A stretch of DNA of 64,000 nucleotides from Candidatus Thorarchaeota archaeon (GCA_029855935.1 JAGSHN010000020.1:88471-152470), one strand, 5' to 3'; shown: positions 8,731 to 17,824, numbered from the stretch's first letter. Notes: generated from the letters alone by a model not told the origin. Program-made: numbers and translations.

Positions 8731-9189
8731 ATGAGAGTTCTGCGTACGCCATCTGAGAGCAAGGACCTCCCCATCGTGATGCGCCTGGGCGTCACCACGT
8801 GGAGGGTGCTGCTCGCGCTACTTGGAGCCCGTCGTCCTCTCGGCCCGCGCAGCCTCGCCAGGATGCTAGACCTCAGCAGTCACAGCGTGGCCCTGTACCA
8901 CCTGGAGAAGCTGATTGATGAGGGCTTGGTTGAGAAGACTTCAGATGGCGACTACAGGGTCCGACCTGATGCCCAGCTGGATTTCTTGGACGAGTTCCTG
9001 TATGTGGGATACCACGTTGTGCCGCGCGTCGTACTGTACGCCTCCTTTGTGACCGGACTGGTCCTTGCATTCGTTGTTCTTGGCTTGGCGGACTTCTCTG
9101 CTCAGACAATGTTCGTCTTCCTGATTGGAATCTCTGCCTCTGTCTTTCTGTGGTCCGAGGTGTATCGGCAGTGGAGGAGGCTCCCGTAG
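8731..9189 (+). CDS. Membrane-anchored winged-helix (ArsR-like) protein
   Basis: 152 residues. Residues about 20-85 form a winged helix-turn-helix (WRVLLALLGARRPLGPRSLARMLDLSSHSVALYHLEKLIDEGLVEKT), followed by the wing DYRVRP. The C-terminal part carries two hydrophobic helices (VVLYASFVTGLVLAFVVLGL and MFVFLIGISASVFLWSEV) and ends in a short basic tail. It is therefore probably a DNA-binding protein fixed in the membrane. Its target is unknown; GGTCTA palindromes lie just downstream, ahead of the next gene, and are a candidate site. The start ATG 8731 lacks a clear ribosome site. Confidence 0.7.
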   Translation: MRVLRTPSESKDLPIVMRLGVTTWRVLLALLGARRPLGPRSLARMLDLSSHSVALYHLEKLIDEGLVEKTSDGDYRVRPDAQLDFLDEFLYVGYHVVPRVVLYASFVTGLVLAFVVLGLADFSAQTMFVFLIGISASVFLWSEVYRQWRRLP

Positions 9190-9281
9190 GTCGCGCGAAC
9201 AGCGGTCGAGCAACTCGGGTCACCGCCCACGTTCGCAGGTCTATCACGGAGAGGTGGGTCGAAAGAGATCTGAAATTTGCT

Positions 9282-9362
9282 GGTCTAGGATGTAGACCGG
9301 TGGGGCCTCCACGGGTGTGACCAGACTGCCGGTAACCCGCGAGCTGGTCTAAAATCTAGATT
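9282..9362 (+). promoter_or_regulatory. Promoter region with GGTCTA palindromes
   Basis: GGTCTA-ggatg-TAGACC at 9282-9298 is a perfect inverted repeat with a 5-nt spacer. GGTCTA recurs at 9345-9350, directly before the AT-rich stretch that ends in the palindrome AATCTAGATT (9353-9362). The second copy overlaps the likely TATA-like CTAAAATC about 45 nt ahead of ATG 9396. These look like operator sites for the gene downstream, perhaps for the winged-helix protein encoded upstream. Confidence 0.4.
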
Positions 9363-9395
9363 GAATAGTGTTTCATCGTTGATGAGTGACGATGA

Positions 9396-11204
9396 ATGAT
9401 GAGCGCACGCAGCCGAACTGAGAGAATGTGGTTGGGCAAGACCATTCGGAGGAACATCATGATTGGTTTCCTGCTGGCCTTCGTGGTTGCCGGGATGACG
9501 GTTGTCGCGCTACCACCACACTCGGCAGCGAGAATCACTGCGATCCTTGGAGATCAACTGAATGAACAGGCCACCATCTCCGCCGAGTCCTCCTCCGCGA
9601 CTCCCTTGACCACGCTCACGCTGTTCAACGTCACACTCAGCACCGATTCAGAGGACCTCAGCGTGGATACCTGGCCAATCTCGTACGACCACCCTTGGGA
9701 GTCCTCTATCTCTTACAGGGCTGACGGAATGCACATAGAGGGCGGCAACCTCAATGTCATCCTCTACCCGCTGGGATGCTCGGTGGCCTTCAGGTACTAT
9801 TCCAGCATTCGCATTACGATTGTGATCTCAGGCCTGAGAGGTAGCGCAACTATCGATTCCACCGTGAGCTTTAGTCACGCCTACGGACCCGTGGCCGAGT
9901 CATCCGGTACTGCCTTCGTTAGGGCCAATGCTACGAAGACTGTGAGTCTTGAAGCACCGTTGAATGACGCCCTCGCATCGACCAACAAATCTGTCCTCGG
10001 ATTGTATGCACGGTTCCGAATCGCAATGATTGAGACCTCTGAGGTTGTCATCAGGTCCATTGTGGCTGTCGGTGAGACAAGCGAGCCGCTCTATTCCCTT
10101 CGTGTCACTCCTCTGTCTCCCACCGGAGAGTTCCTGTTCGACCTCCCCTACTTCGAGGATGTCTGGACACGCCCGTGTTTCAACCTCACCAAGGACGGTG
10201 ACACTGAGTTTGGAGTCTTGTTACCCCGCCGGAGAGGGAGTGTTGTCTATCTCCCAGCCGGGGGATACGACATATCGTCGGCCTGGTCGCAATGGAGCCA
10301 GATCATTCCGCTTGCAAGCGCAAGCTTCAGCCTCGGAAACGACACTGGCGCCGAGGTTGAGGCGACATACCCGCTTCTTAAGGTGCTGCTCGACGTCAGG
10401 CCGGACATAGCAGTGCAGGTCAGTCTATACGAATACGGCGAGCACGTGAGTTGGCCAGCGTACTACTACTCCTTCATCTTCATCGCACCGCCCTACCCAA
10501 AGACGCTGTACGTACCTGCCATAGTGGAGGTTCTCCACATTGGCGTCGCAGTCACGTATGCGAATGTCTACTACACCGAATCGGTTGAGCTCCCGAGCCA
10601 ACGAGATGTGCAGTTCAGTGTCCAGCTCCCCTACTACCCATTCTTTGGTCTTGCACTTCCACCAATCCCAATGTACGTGGCGGTCTTCTCTCTGACACTC
10701 CTGGTACTCATCGCCGCTAGCATCCAACGAGCCACCCGCCCAATCGACCTGCGCGAACTCCTCCGACGACGTCATACCGTGCCCCTCCTGCTTCTCCTGC
10801 TGTCAGCCATTGTGCCCTGGTCTGCGTCTCACGAAGCTGGCACCGATGTGTTGATAATCTACGTACTACCGCTTGCACTATTCATCAGAGCAGGATACGG
10901 TCTGGCCATCCCAATCTACCAAAACTTCGACATTGCACTGGCCTTTTCGCTTGTCGTCTACTGGATACCCCTCTTCGTCCTCATCGGCCTGGCGCGAACC
11001 GACAGGTACGACAGGATCTTTGCAGCGGTCTTGGCGATTCCGGCCGGGCTGTCAACGGTGGCCCTTGTCACCTTTGGTGTCAACATCTTCACGCTGGGGC
11101 CAGTTGTCGTTGTCATCTCGTTTTTACTGTGGCTATCTCATATGGTCACGCAGTCTATGGGAGAACGAGAGACAAAGAGAACCACATCTGTAGAGAACTG
11201 GTAG
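9396..11204 (+). CDS. Large membrane protein with extracytoplasmic beta-rich domain
   Basis: 602 residues, no family recognised. A single hydrophobic helix near residues 22-42 after a basic start acts as signal or anchor. It is followed by about 380 residues rich in Thr, Ser, Tyr and beta-strand patterns with several N-x-S/T sites, so probably outside the cell. The last 190 residues contain about six membrane helices and a charged tail. The layout suggests a surface or sensor protein, or the outer part of a transport or assembly device. ATG 9396 is followed immediately by a second ATG; a later ATG (MWLGKTIRRN) is also possible. A hairpin separates it from the convergent permease gene. Confidence 0.7.
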   Translation: MMSARSRTERMWLGKTIRRNIMIGFLLAFVVAGMTVVALPPHSAARITAILGDQLNEQATISAESSSATPLTTLTLFNVTLSTDSEDLSVDTWPISYDHPWESSISYRADGMHIEGGNLNVILYPLGCSVAFRYYSSIRITIVISGLRGSATIDSTVSFSHAYGPVAESSGTAFVRANATKTVSLEAPLNDALASTNKSVLGLYARFRIAMIETSEVVIRSIVAVGETSEPLYSLRVTPLSPTGEFLFDLPYFEDVWTRPCFNLTKDGDTEFGVLLPRRRGSVVYLPAGGYDISSAWSQWSQIIPLASASFSLGNDTGAEVEATYPLLKVLLDVRPDIAVQVSLYEYGEHVSWPAYYYSFIFIAPPYPKTLYVPAIVEVLHIGVAVTYANVYYTESVELPSQRDVQFSVQLPYYPFFGLALPPIPMYVAVFSLTLLVLIAASIQRATRPIDLRELLRRRHTVPLLLLLLSAIVPWSASHEAGTDVLIIYVLPLALFIRAGYGLAIPIYQNFDIALAFSLVVYWIPLFVLIGLARTDRYDRIFAAVLAIPAGLSTVALVTFGVNIFTLGPVVVVISFLLWLSHMVTQSMGERETKRTTSVENW

Positions 11205-11246
11205 GAGGTTGTGAGACAGTAACTCCGGCCAGGTTACCACGTCCTA

Positions 11247-11273
11247 AGAGAGAGGAGGCGAACCCCCCTCTCT
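11247..11273. terminator. Hairpin between convergent genes
   Basis: AGAGAGAGG at 11247-11255 can pair with CCTCTCT at 11267-11273, with a C-rich loop, in the short gap between the membrane-protein gene and the permease gene. No T-run follows on either strand. Confidence 0.35.
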
Positions 11274-11276
11274 GTT

Positions 11277-12878
11277 CTACCCGAAGGCCCACAACATAGT
11301 CAGTATTGCCGTCGCCAACGTCATTAGAACGGCCACCACGGCACCGTAGCGGATCACCTCGCCCTCGATACCAATCTCGTCTATCACCGCGGCCGCATTC
11401 TGTATCTTGGCCGGACTGAGCACGCTCGCAAGGCCTCCACCGATTCCGTTCGATGCCGCCACGACAACAGCGTTGGCACCGATCATCGTACTGGCCTCGT
11501 AGTGGTACCTCGTAAACATCGCGATGGCAGACGTCTCAGACCCAGAGATGAAGCCAGCAAGAAGACCGAGAAATGCCGCAGTCAGCGGATAGGCCTGGCC
11601 AAGCGTCTGTGAGGTCATCGAGGCCAGCAGATAGATCATATTGTTCGTCGGGTCTGCAGGAGCCACCCACTGACCGGAGACAGCAACGGTCCAGCCGCTG
11701 TAGTTCATCACCTCGGCCATTGCGAAGAAGATTGCTGCTGCAAGGACAGGACGCGGCGCACGCTTGAGGAACTTCGAGAAGGTCGCACCCAAGACCTGCC
11801 TGTCGTGACGAAAGAAGGGGATGGACAGGAGCGTGGCGACGAACATCAGGGTGTAGGCCTGCCACAGTACCTTGGTACTGATTCCTGATGGGTAGCCGCC
11901 AACATAGACAACAACGTCGAGTGTCTGTGCCAGCAGTATCTTCAACGGGCCTATCAGCGTGGTCGCCAGACAGAGGATAACGAGTATGGTCCATGGGATG
12001 CTGGCCCTGCGAAGGCTCATCGCCCGCTCGATCTCTAGGTCATTCTCATCAAGAATGCTCCTGTCGATTATGGGTCGTCCTCGAAGCTTTGTGTACGCAT
12101 AGAGAACAAAGATGACCGCAGCGCCGGCATACACATTCGTGAGAATCGTCTGATCGACCAGGGGATGGTTGGCGACTATGGCCACTCCTCCGGCTGTGAA
12201 ACCGCAGATCACCGCAAGGAGCAGGCTCTCTCTGTTGAGCAGCATCTCCCGGCCTCCCGCAATCCACAACATGGACACTGCGATGCCTGTGGTCACGACA
12301 GGCATGAACATCGCAAACACAGAGCCAGCCTCGGCAAGCGTCAGCTGAACTCCGGCAGCCTGGGCAAATTCCACAACAAAGACCTTGACCGGAACAGCGA
12401 GCAGTGCGAAAGTTGTGAGCGGGTCATAGCCTATCGAGGGGAGCGCGACGGCAACGAGCGGCGAGAAGCCAAGCGCCAGCATCACAGGTGGCAACATCGT
12501 GACTGGTGTGGCACCAATTCCGACAAGGAACAGTCCCAGCCCGAGGCTGATCAACAGCACCTGCATCGGCCTGCTACCGCCTCCAAGCGTCTTGAAGAAG
12601 ACGATGAGCCTTTGCAGTGATCCCGTCTCCTGCATATAGGTCATCATCAGTATCGAAGTTGCAACCATTAGCGAGATTGGGAACGACTTGACTATGCCCG
12701 CCACGCTGGCTGTCAGTGCCACAACGGCGTCCGTCTGAAACATCACTATTGCCGTGCCCAGCGTCAGCAGCCAGACGACCACACCCGTGATGTCTGCAGC
12801 ACGTCTGAAGAACACGAGCAGAACAAAGGCAAGAGCTATCGGCAAGACTATCAGTATCAGTCCAAGACTCGGGTCCAA
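11277..12878 (-). CDS. L-lactate permease family transporter
   Basis: A 533-residue carrier of the LctP family with about 13 hydrophobic helices, expected to take up L-lactate or glycolate with protons. Family features include the long N-terminal helix bundle, the segment SIGYDPLTTFALL and the glycine-rich SNGIGGGLASVLSPAKIQNA near the C-terminus. The start is a TTG at 12878, with GGAGG about 8 nt upstream; that ribosome site lies inside the last codons of the upstream epimerase gene. The two genes are 3 nt apart and must be one operon. No lactate dehydrogenase gene is nearby, so the real substrate is open. Confidence 0.85.
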   Translation of the reverse strand: MDPSLGLILIVLPIALAFVLLVFFRRAADITGVVVWLLTLGTAIVMFQTDAVVALTASVAGIVKSFPISLMVATSILMMTYMQETGSLQRLIVFFKTLGGGSRPMQVLLISLGLGLFLVGIGATPVTMLPPVMLALGFSPLVAVALPSIGYDPLTTFALLAVPVKVFVVEFAQAAGVQLTLAEAGSVFAMFMPVVTTGIAVSMLWIAGGREMLLNRESLLLAVICGFTAGGVAIVANHPLVDQTILTNVYAGAAVIFVLYAYTKLRGRPIIDRSILDENDLEIERAMSLRRASIPWTILVILCLATTLIGPLKILLAQTLDVVVYVGGYPSGISTKVLWQAYTLMFVATLLSIPFFRHDRQVLGATFSKFLKRAPRPVLAAAIFFAMAEVMNYSGWTVAVSGQWVAPADPTNNMIYLLASMTSQTLGQAYPLTAAFLGLLAGFISGSETSAIAMFTRYHYEASTMIGANAVVVAASNGIGGGLASVLSPAKIQNAAAVIDEIGIEGEVIRYGAVVAVLMTLATAILTMLWAFG

Positions 12879-12881
12879 GTA

Positions 12882-13877
12882 TCACATCCTCCTCTCTAGA
12901 TGTCCTGTCTCGAAGTACCAGTCGACGGCCCGACGTATTGCCTCCTGCATAGACACCTCAGGCGCCCATCCGAGGCCACGCTTGGCCTTCTCATTGGTGT
13001 ACCAACGGTCCTGTACCATGCTCTCAACTGTCTTGACGTGCCAGAGGAACGTGTTCCTCCTACGGTTCTTGAACGGGCTCATCAGTGCCACACCGAGTTT
13101 GGCGAGCAGCACAGGCACGTGCCACTTTGGAGGTTCCACTCCCAGGTACTCGCCGAGGAACTGAAAGATCTCGTTGTACGTCATCGGCTGGTCAGGACAG
13201 AGGATGAACGTCTCGTTTGCCGCGCCGCGTGCCGTCAGGGCCTTGGCGAAGCCGGCGGCGATGTCGCCGACGTAAGAATACATCAAGCGCCGCTCGCCGT
13301 CACCGGGTATCATCGGGATGGCTCCCTCGTAGACAGCCTTTATGATCTCGTATCCCGTATAGAGGTCACCCTCGCCAGTCACGCCCGTTGGGCGGAGTAT
13401 CGTGTGCGTCAGGCCAGTGTCAGAGGAGATCTCCCTGACGACCTCTTCGGCAAGCACCTTGCTCCGGCCATAGTCAAACTGCGGTCTGAGCTCGGTGTCC
13501 TCATTGCCCGGGGGGTAGCGGACAGGACCTATGGTCTCAGTGGTTGAGCAATAGACAAAGCGCTCGATGGAGGTGCCAACGCATGCGTTCATCAGGTCGC
13601 GTGTGCCGCCGACATTGACCTTGTAGAGCAGGTCGACATCGCGCGGATAGAAGTCGAAATAGGCGGCAAGATGGATGACGGCCTCCATATCCTTGACCGC
13701 CGCCTCCATGGACTCGGGGTCAAGGAGGTCACCAGTGTGGACCTCCACACCTTCTGGAAAGCCCTGCGTGTTGCTGGTCGTGCGTACAAAGGCGTGGACA
13801 TCGTGACCGTCTGCAACCAGCGTCCTGAGCACCCTCCGGCCTATGAACCCACTGGCACCTGTCACAAGCACTCTCAT
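12882..13877 (-). CDS. NAD-dependent epimerase/dehydratase (extended SDR)
   Basis: 331 residues. The Rossmann motif TGASGFIGRRV opens the protein, followed by the D of GDLLDPES, HLAAYFD, the active-site CSTTETIG serine region and the YGRSK catalytic pair (Y-x3-K). The C-terminal third holds a substrate domain with RRRNTFLW. It resembles dihydroflavonol-reductase/sugar-epimerase type SDRs that act on NDP-sugars or isoprenoid-linked substrates; the substrate cannot be told. It is the first gene of an operon with the lactate permease. ATG 13877 has a weak GAGGATGTGAG site upstream. Confidence 0.85.
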   Translation of the reverse strand: MRVLVTGASGFIGRRVLRTLVADGHDVHAFVRTTSNTQGFPEGVEVHTGDLLDPESMEAAVKDMEAVIHLAAYFDFYPRDVDLLYKVNVGGTRDLMNACVGTSIERFVYCSTTETIGPVRYPPGNEDTELRPQFDYGRSKVLAEEVVREISSDTGLTHTILRPTGVTGEGDLYTGYEIIKAVYEGAIPMIPGDGERRLMYSYVGDIAAGFAKALTARGAANETFILCPDQPMTYNEIFQFLGEYLGVEPPKWHVPVLLAKLGVALMSPFKNRRRNTFLWHVKTVESMVQDRWYTNEKAKRGLGWAPEVSMQEAIRRAVDWYFETGHLERRM

Positions 13878-13946
13878 CTTGGCTCACATCCTCGTCAATG
13901 AGGGCTTCAACTGGCATTTATCTGTTCCCAGATACTGTGAGAGGAC

Positions 13947-14681
13947 TCACGACCCAGATAGCACAGCGTCAATGGCGGGCAGGGCCTTGCCAGCCTGTTC
14001 CTCTATGTGGACATCCATCACGTGTGTCAGAGGAGTCTTCTCGACGTTGATCTCAATCAGCCTTCCGCCGTGCTGCTTGGCGACGAGAGGAAACGAGGCC
14101 GCAGGTTGGACCACCCCTGAGGTGCCTATCACAAGACAGAGATCGCTCTTCTCAAGCTCCCGGTAGACGCGCGCCATCACGTCCATGTCGAGGCTCTCAC
14201 CGAACCACACCACGTCAGGTCGCAATAGCGCACCGCACACGGGGCATCGCGGTGTCGATCCGACTGGCTCGTCAAGCGTGGAACGGTACTCACAGCTGAC
14301 GCATCTGACACGCCAGATGTTGCCGTGTACTTCAAGGACATTACGCGAGCCAGCCCTCATATGCAGACCATCCACGTTCTGTGTCACAACATACCGCAGC
14401 AGACCACGCCTCTCCCAGTCAGCAAGAACAAGGTGTGCCGGATTTGGCCTGCATCGCGCAATGAGACCCTGGCGCCACGCGTACCACTCCCATACGAGAT
14501 CCGGGTCGCGGAAAAACGCCTCCGGCGTCGCCAGCTCCATTGGGTCATACCTCCGCCATAGGCCGTCCTCCCCCCGGAAGGTCGGCACGTTCGACTCCCT
14601 GGAGATACCGGCCCCCGTCAGGGCTATCATATACTGCGCATGTCCAATCAGCTCCGCCGCGTGCTCAATCTCGGACACCAT
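13947..14681 (-). CDS. Sirtuin, NAD-dependent protein deacylase
   Basis: Removes acyl groups from lysine using NAD. Motifs in order: TGAGISRESNVPTFRG (NAD site), TQNVDGLH with the LEVHGN catalytic histidine, four zinc cysteines (CVSC and CPVC), and VIGTSGVVQPAA. After the NAD loop, WEWYAWRQ provides the tyrosine and arginine (YxxR) that mark class III sirtuins such as SIRT5 and CobB. Removal of succinyl or malonyl groups is therefore likely as well as acetyl. The frame is open to 14714. A TATA-like TAATAAGG near 14728 and a GAGGAG site favour ATG 14681 (244 residues). It is divergent from the regulator gene starting at 14776. It could balance a nearby acyl-CoA metabolism (enoyl-CoA hydratase relative at 15335). 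Confidence 0.92.
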   Translation of the reverse strand: MVSEIEHAAELIGHAQYMIALTGAGISRESNVPTFRGEDGLWRRYDPMELATPEAFFRDPDLVWEWYAWRQGLIARCRPNPAHLVLADWERRGLLRYVVTQNVDGLHMRAGSRNVLEVHGNIWRVRCVSCEYRSTLDEPVGSTPRCPVCGALLRPDVVWFGESLDMDVMARVYRELEKSDLCLVIGTSGVVQPAASFPLVAKQHGGRLIEINVEKTPLTHVMDVHIEEQAGKALPAIDAVLSGS

Positions 14682-14775
14682 TGTCGAACCACTCCTCTGC
14701 GCAGGCAGAGTCACGACGCTATCCTTATTAGGTGTGCTAGTTCACTATAGTTAGTTAACATAGATAGGTGATGTC

Positions 14776-15222
14776 GTGCCTCGAGGAAAAAAGAGAGACG
14801 GCGGGCCAAAGAAGAGGCTCTGGATGATGCCTCAGGAGGTGGAGGTCTGGTACATCCTCCCGGCTATCAGGAGAGAACTCACCCGCATAATGATAGAGCT
14901 GGGTACGCCCCAGAAGGACATAGCCAAGATACTCGGGATAACAGAACCAGCAGTGTCGCAGTACAAGCTGAGGCGCGATGAAACATCCAGAGCGCGCGGC
15001 GACCAGATACAGATCCCTGAAGAGTTCAGGCCCTACCTTGAAGAGGCTGCCAAGAAACTGCTTGACGCGTGGAAGAACAGAGGGGAGGGTGAGTACGTCT
15101 TTGAAGAGATGACTAGGGAGTTCAACCACCTCATAGCCCTCCTCAGGAAGAAGGGCGTTATCTGTGAGGTTCATCGTGAACATGCCGAACACGTGAGCGA
15201 TGTCTGCCACGCCTGCGACTGA
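14776..15222 (+). CDS. HTH transcriptional regulator (COG2522-like)
   Basis: 148 residues with a helix-turn-helix at about 39-68 (GTPQKDIAKILGITEPAVSQYKLRR) after a basic N-terminus. The C-terminal end has a histidine/cysteine cluster (CEVHREHAEH, then CHAC), which may bind metal or an Fe-S centre. This layout matches a widespread archaeal regulator group. The start is a GTG with AGGTGAT upstream. It lies back to back with the sirtuin gene and 112 nt before the enoyl-CoA hydratase gene, so either could be its target. The short sirtuin-regulator gap contains the palindrome-like ACTATAGTTAGTTAAC at about 14742-14759. Confidence 0.8.
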   Translation: MPRGKKRDGGPKKRLWMMPQEVEVWYILPAIRRELTRIMIELGTPQKDIAKILGITEPAVSQYKLRRDETSRARGDQIQIPEEFRPYLEEAAKKLLDAWKNRGEGEYVFEEMTREFNHLIALLRKKGVICEVHREHAEHVSDVCHACD

Positions 15223-15334
15223 CTGGCGCACCAAGAGCCGAGCCGCATCCCGCAATAGTGTCCGTAGAGAATCGGTAAGGTTTTCAGGAACGAACCATCT
15301 GCCAATCGGCGAGATTCTTCGCGAGGATAGGACT

Positions 15335-16072
15335 ATGAGCGGCGAGATCAAGGTAGATAGAGAAGACGCCATCGCAGTAGTCACAATCTCCCGACCGGAC
15401 AAGCTGAACGCAGTGACCTATGAGATGCTGAGGGAGTTCGAGGACAAGGTCTCACGACTGCTCAACGACCCGGAGATATTCGTTGTCATCATAACAGGGG
15501 AGGGCGAACGCGCCTTCTGTGCGGGGTTCGACCTTGAGACAGTGAAGAATCTCCGCAAGGAGGAATACCTTGACTTCTTCAAGCTTCTCGGGAAGGTCGT
15601 CGCCGAGGTCCGCGACAACAGGAACTGTATCACAATTGCAGCCGTCAACGGCTATGCAGTGGGCTTCGGGGCCATCATATCGGCGGCCTGCGACTTCAGA
15701 TTCTTCTCGGACAATGCCGGGTTCAAACTCCCTGAGGTCGACCTGGGGATATTCCCTGGGTCGGGTGCGTCGTCCGGGCTTCTGAGACTAGTAGGGCCAT
15801 CAAAGGCGAAAGAACTACTACTGACTGGGCGAATGGTACCCGCTGATGAGGCGCGACATATCGGCATTGCAGACAAGGTCTTCAGCCAAGACGAGCTGAT
15901 GAAGGAGACACTTGAGTTTGCCCGTGAACTGGTCGGCAAGGACCGCAAGCTTGTGATCAGGACAAAGACCCTCATCGACGCGATGGTCGGTCACGAGCTG
16001 CTAGACGCAGCCGACATTGAGTCTGCATTCACAGAGGAGTGGCTGAGAGAGAAGGTCGAGGAACGCGACTGA
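15335..16072 (+). CDS. Enoyl-CoA hydratase/isomerase family protein (crotonase fold)
   Basis: 245 residues of the crotonase fold, which binds acyl-CoA thioesters. The oxyanion-hole segments AFCAGFDLE (about 60-68) and NGYAVGFGA (105-113) are present, as are PEVDLGIFPGSG and LLLTGRMVPADEA. In true hydratases two glutamates act: the one in GGGxEL is replaced by isoleucine (I114), while the one in PE is kept (E134). With one glutamate the enzyme is more likely an isomerase, decarboxylase or thioesterase-like relative, or a diverged hydratase. ATG 15335 follows AGGATAGG; the frame itself opens earlier. It is separated from the regulator by 112 nt. Confidence 0.85.
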   Translation: MSGEIKVDREDAIAVVTISRPDKLNAVTYEMLREFEDKVSRLLNDPEIFVVIITGEGERAFCAGFDLETVKNLRKEEYLDFFKLLGKVVAEVRDNRNCITIAAVNGYAVGFGAIISAACDFRFFSDNAGFKLPEVDLGIFPGSGASSGLLRLVGPSKAKELLLTGRMVPADEARHIGIADKVFSQDELMKETLEFARELVGKDRKLVIRTKTLIDAMVGHELLDAADIESAFTEEWLREKVEERD

Positions 16073-16217
16073 GTGGAAACTCGTCCCAAATACCAAGATA
16101 TACTGCGGCGCAACAGAGCAATTGGCGGCGTTGTGACACTGACCGTACGCCCACCAATGACCCAGGACTGTGGCGTGACCAGTCGTTTCCTGGGGAGCAA
16201 AGTCCGAGGTTGGACAC

Positions 16218-17270
16218 ATGCCAGCATTCGGAACAACCGATCCTGCCAGAGACCTCGTGCTGATGCTCGACACCGGAGTGGTGCTCTACACTCTTCTCTT
16301 TGCCGCAGTGTTTGTGGTTCAGTGGCTGAGAGCGCCACTGAGAAAGTGGACCGACCCGACACTCTCCTGGGCTATCTTCATGGCGGGAATGGCATTCAAC
16401 AGCGTGTTCTTCATTCTGTCGGACTTCTTCCTCGCCTTTCCGCCATGGCTCGAGATCACCACGCGACTTGGATACCTGTCTATGATAGTCGCGCTCATCG
16501 CGTTCTTCTTTGTCATAGAGACAATCATTCCCTACACGCGCTACCACATTGCGTCCGGGCTGGGCGTATTCTTTGCTGTACTGACCATCGTCATTCCCTT
16601 CGACCTGATGGACGCTGTCGCACTCATCGCCAGCCTGGAGACAATGCTCATCCTGTCGCTGTTCCTCCTCTACGCAATCCGCAACACGAGCGGACGAGTT
16701 AGACGAAGTATGGAGACGATAGCGGTTGGTTTCCTCATTGGCTTTCTTGGCTACATCGGGCGCAGCGAGTTTGCATACAACAGCCTCGGGCCGAGTATCT
16801 ATCTCCTCGCCGCTGTTTTTCTCGTTGCGGGGCTGCTGCTGTTGGGCGCCACCGTCCTGAGCTCACCCTCCCTTGACGAACTGAACTGGCGAGAACAGCT
16901 GCTTGAGTTGTACGTCATAGGTTCAGCAGGGCTCTTGCTCTACGACCACACATTTCAGCCCGCGACGGATATGGACAGACACCTTGCCGCGGCTGGCATC
17001 GCGGGTGTGCAGCTGCTCTTCAAGGAGATACTCAATAGCAGGGAGGGGCTCAACTCGCTGGCCGTTGGCGACACTCACGTGATGTTCGGTCACGGAGAGG
17101 GCTTCACCGTTGTGCTCATAGCTCGGAAGCCGTACCGCATCCTTGCTGACAAGATCATCCAGTTCATCCAGATGCTCGAGCTGGTCTTCAGAAGAGAGTT
17201 GACCGAGGAGACAGTCCGGCCAATCGACCCGGAAAGAGCGGGAAGAATAGTGAGTGCGGTGTTTGCATAG
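16218..17270 (+). CDS. Seven-helix membrane protein with longin/roadblock-like cytosolic tail
   Basis: 350 residues. Residues about 15-235 contain seven hydrophobic helices. The last 110 residues are soluble and alternate strands and helices (LLELYVIGSAGLLLYDHTF, GIAGVQLLFKEILNS, GDTHVMFGHGEGFTVVLIARKPY, then a long helix). This pattern is what I would expect of a longin/roadblock-type alpha/beta domain, the kind that partners small GTPases in eukaryotes and is abundant in Asgard archaea. The assignment is from pattern only. No GTPase gene is adjacent. ATG 16218 lacks a strong ribosome site. A 145-base gap before it shows no other gene. Confidence 0.65.
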   Translation: MPAFGTTDPARDLVLMLDTGVVLYTLLFAAVFVVQWLRAPLRKWTDPTLSWAIFMAGMAFNSVFFILSDFFLAFPPWLEITTRLGYLSMIVALIAFFFVIETIIPYTRYHIASGLGVFFAVLTIVIPFDLMDAVALIASLETMLILSLFLLYAIRNTSGRVRRSMETIAVGFLIGFLGYIGRSEFAYNSLGPSIYLLAAVFLVAGLLLLGATVLSSPSLDELNWREQLLELYVIGSAGLLLYDHTFQPATDMDRHLAAAGIAGVQLLFKEILNSREGLNSLAVGDTHVMFGHGEGFTVVLIARKPYRILADKIIQFIQMLELVFRRELTEETVRPIDPERAGRIVSAVFA

Positions 17271-17349
17271 TAGTCCTGATCAGCCACGCGATGACCGAGC
17301 CGCTAGACATTAATGTGACTTGACCCTCTCATCTAGACTGTGATTGGAG

Positions 17350-17730
17350 ATGTCACGCAGCGTCGTTGCCACGAAAAAGGCGCCCGCAGCTATTGGCCCG
17401 TACTCACAGGCCATCACTGCGGGTGGGTTCGTCTTTTGCTCTGGTCAGATTCCCATAGACCCCCAGTCTGGCAATCTTGTGACGGGGCCGATAACTGAAC
17501 AGACCCGACAGGTCCTAGAGAATCTGAGCGCAATCCTCGAGACGGCAGGGTCGTCGATGGAGAAGGTTGTCAAGGTCACGGTCTATCTTCGTGACATCAA
17601 CGACTTTGCCGAGATGAACGCGGAGTACGCAAAGTGGTTCCCCTCCGACCCACCAGCGAGGGCCGCGGTGCAGGTCGCAAGGCTCCCCAAGGATGTCGGA
17701 ATAGAGATTGAGGCCATAGCGATGCTGTAG
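17350..17730 (+). CDS. RidA family enamine/imine deaminase
   Basis: A small cytosolic trimer-forming protein that hydrolyses reactive enamines released by PLP enzymes. The 126 residues show the family run: [44 protein letters not shown] and [14 protein letters not shown], where the arginine binds the substrate carboxylate. Final [10 protein letters not shown] is typical. ATG 17350 is chosen; the frame opens at a TTG two codons earlier. The gene is flanked by unrelated genes. Confidence 0.93.
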   Translation: MSRSVVATKKAPAAIGPYSQAITAGGFVFCSGQIPIDPQSGNLVTGPITEQTRQVLENLSAILETAGSSMEKVVKVTVYLRDINDFAEMNAEYAKWFPSDPPARAAVQVARLPKDVGIEIEAIAML

Positions 17731-17824
17731 ACCGCGAATTGTGCCATCAGAGGAACCTTTTTCTTGGCTTCTGCGGCCGCAGCCGCAATGGGCCTCGTGG
17801 GGTCCGAGCTTGGAGAACACCACT

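Noticed and set aside
8394..8798. Minus-strand open frame across the 75-bp repeat
   Set aside because: Differences between the copies are silent only in the plus frame, which also has a ribosome site.
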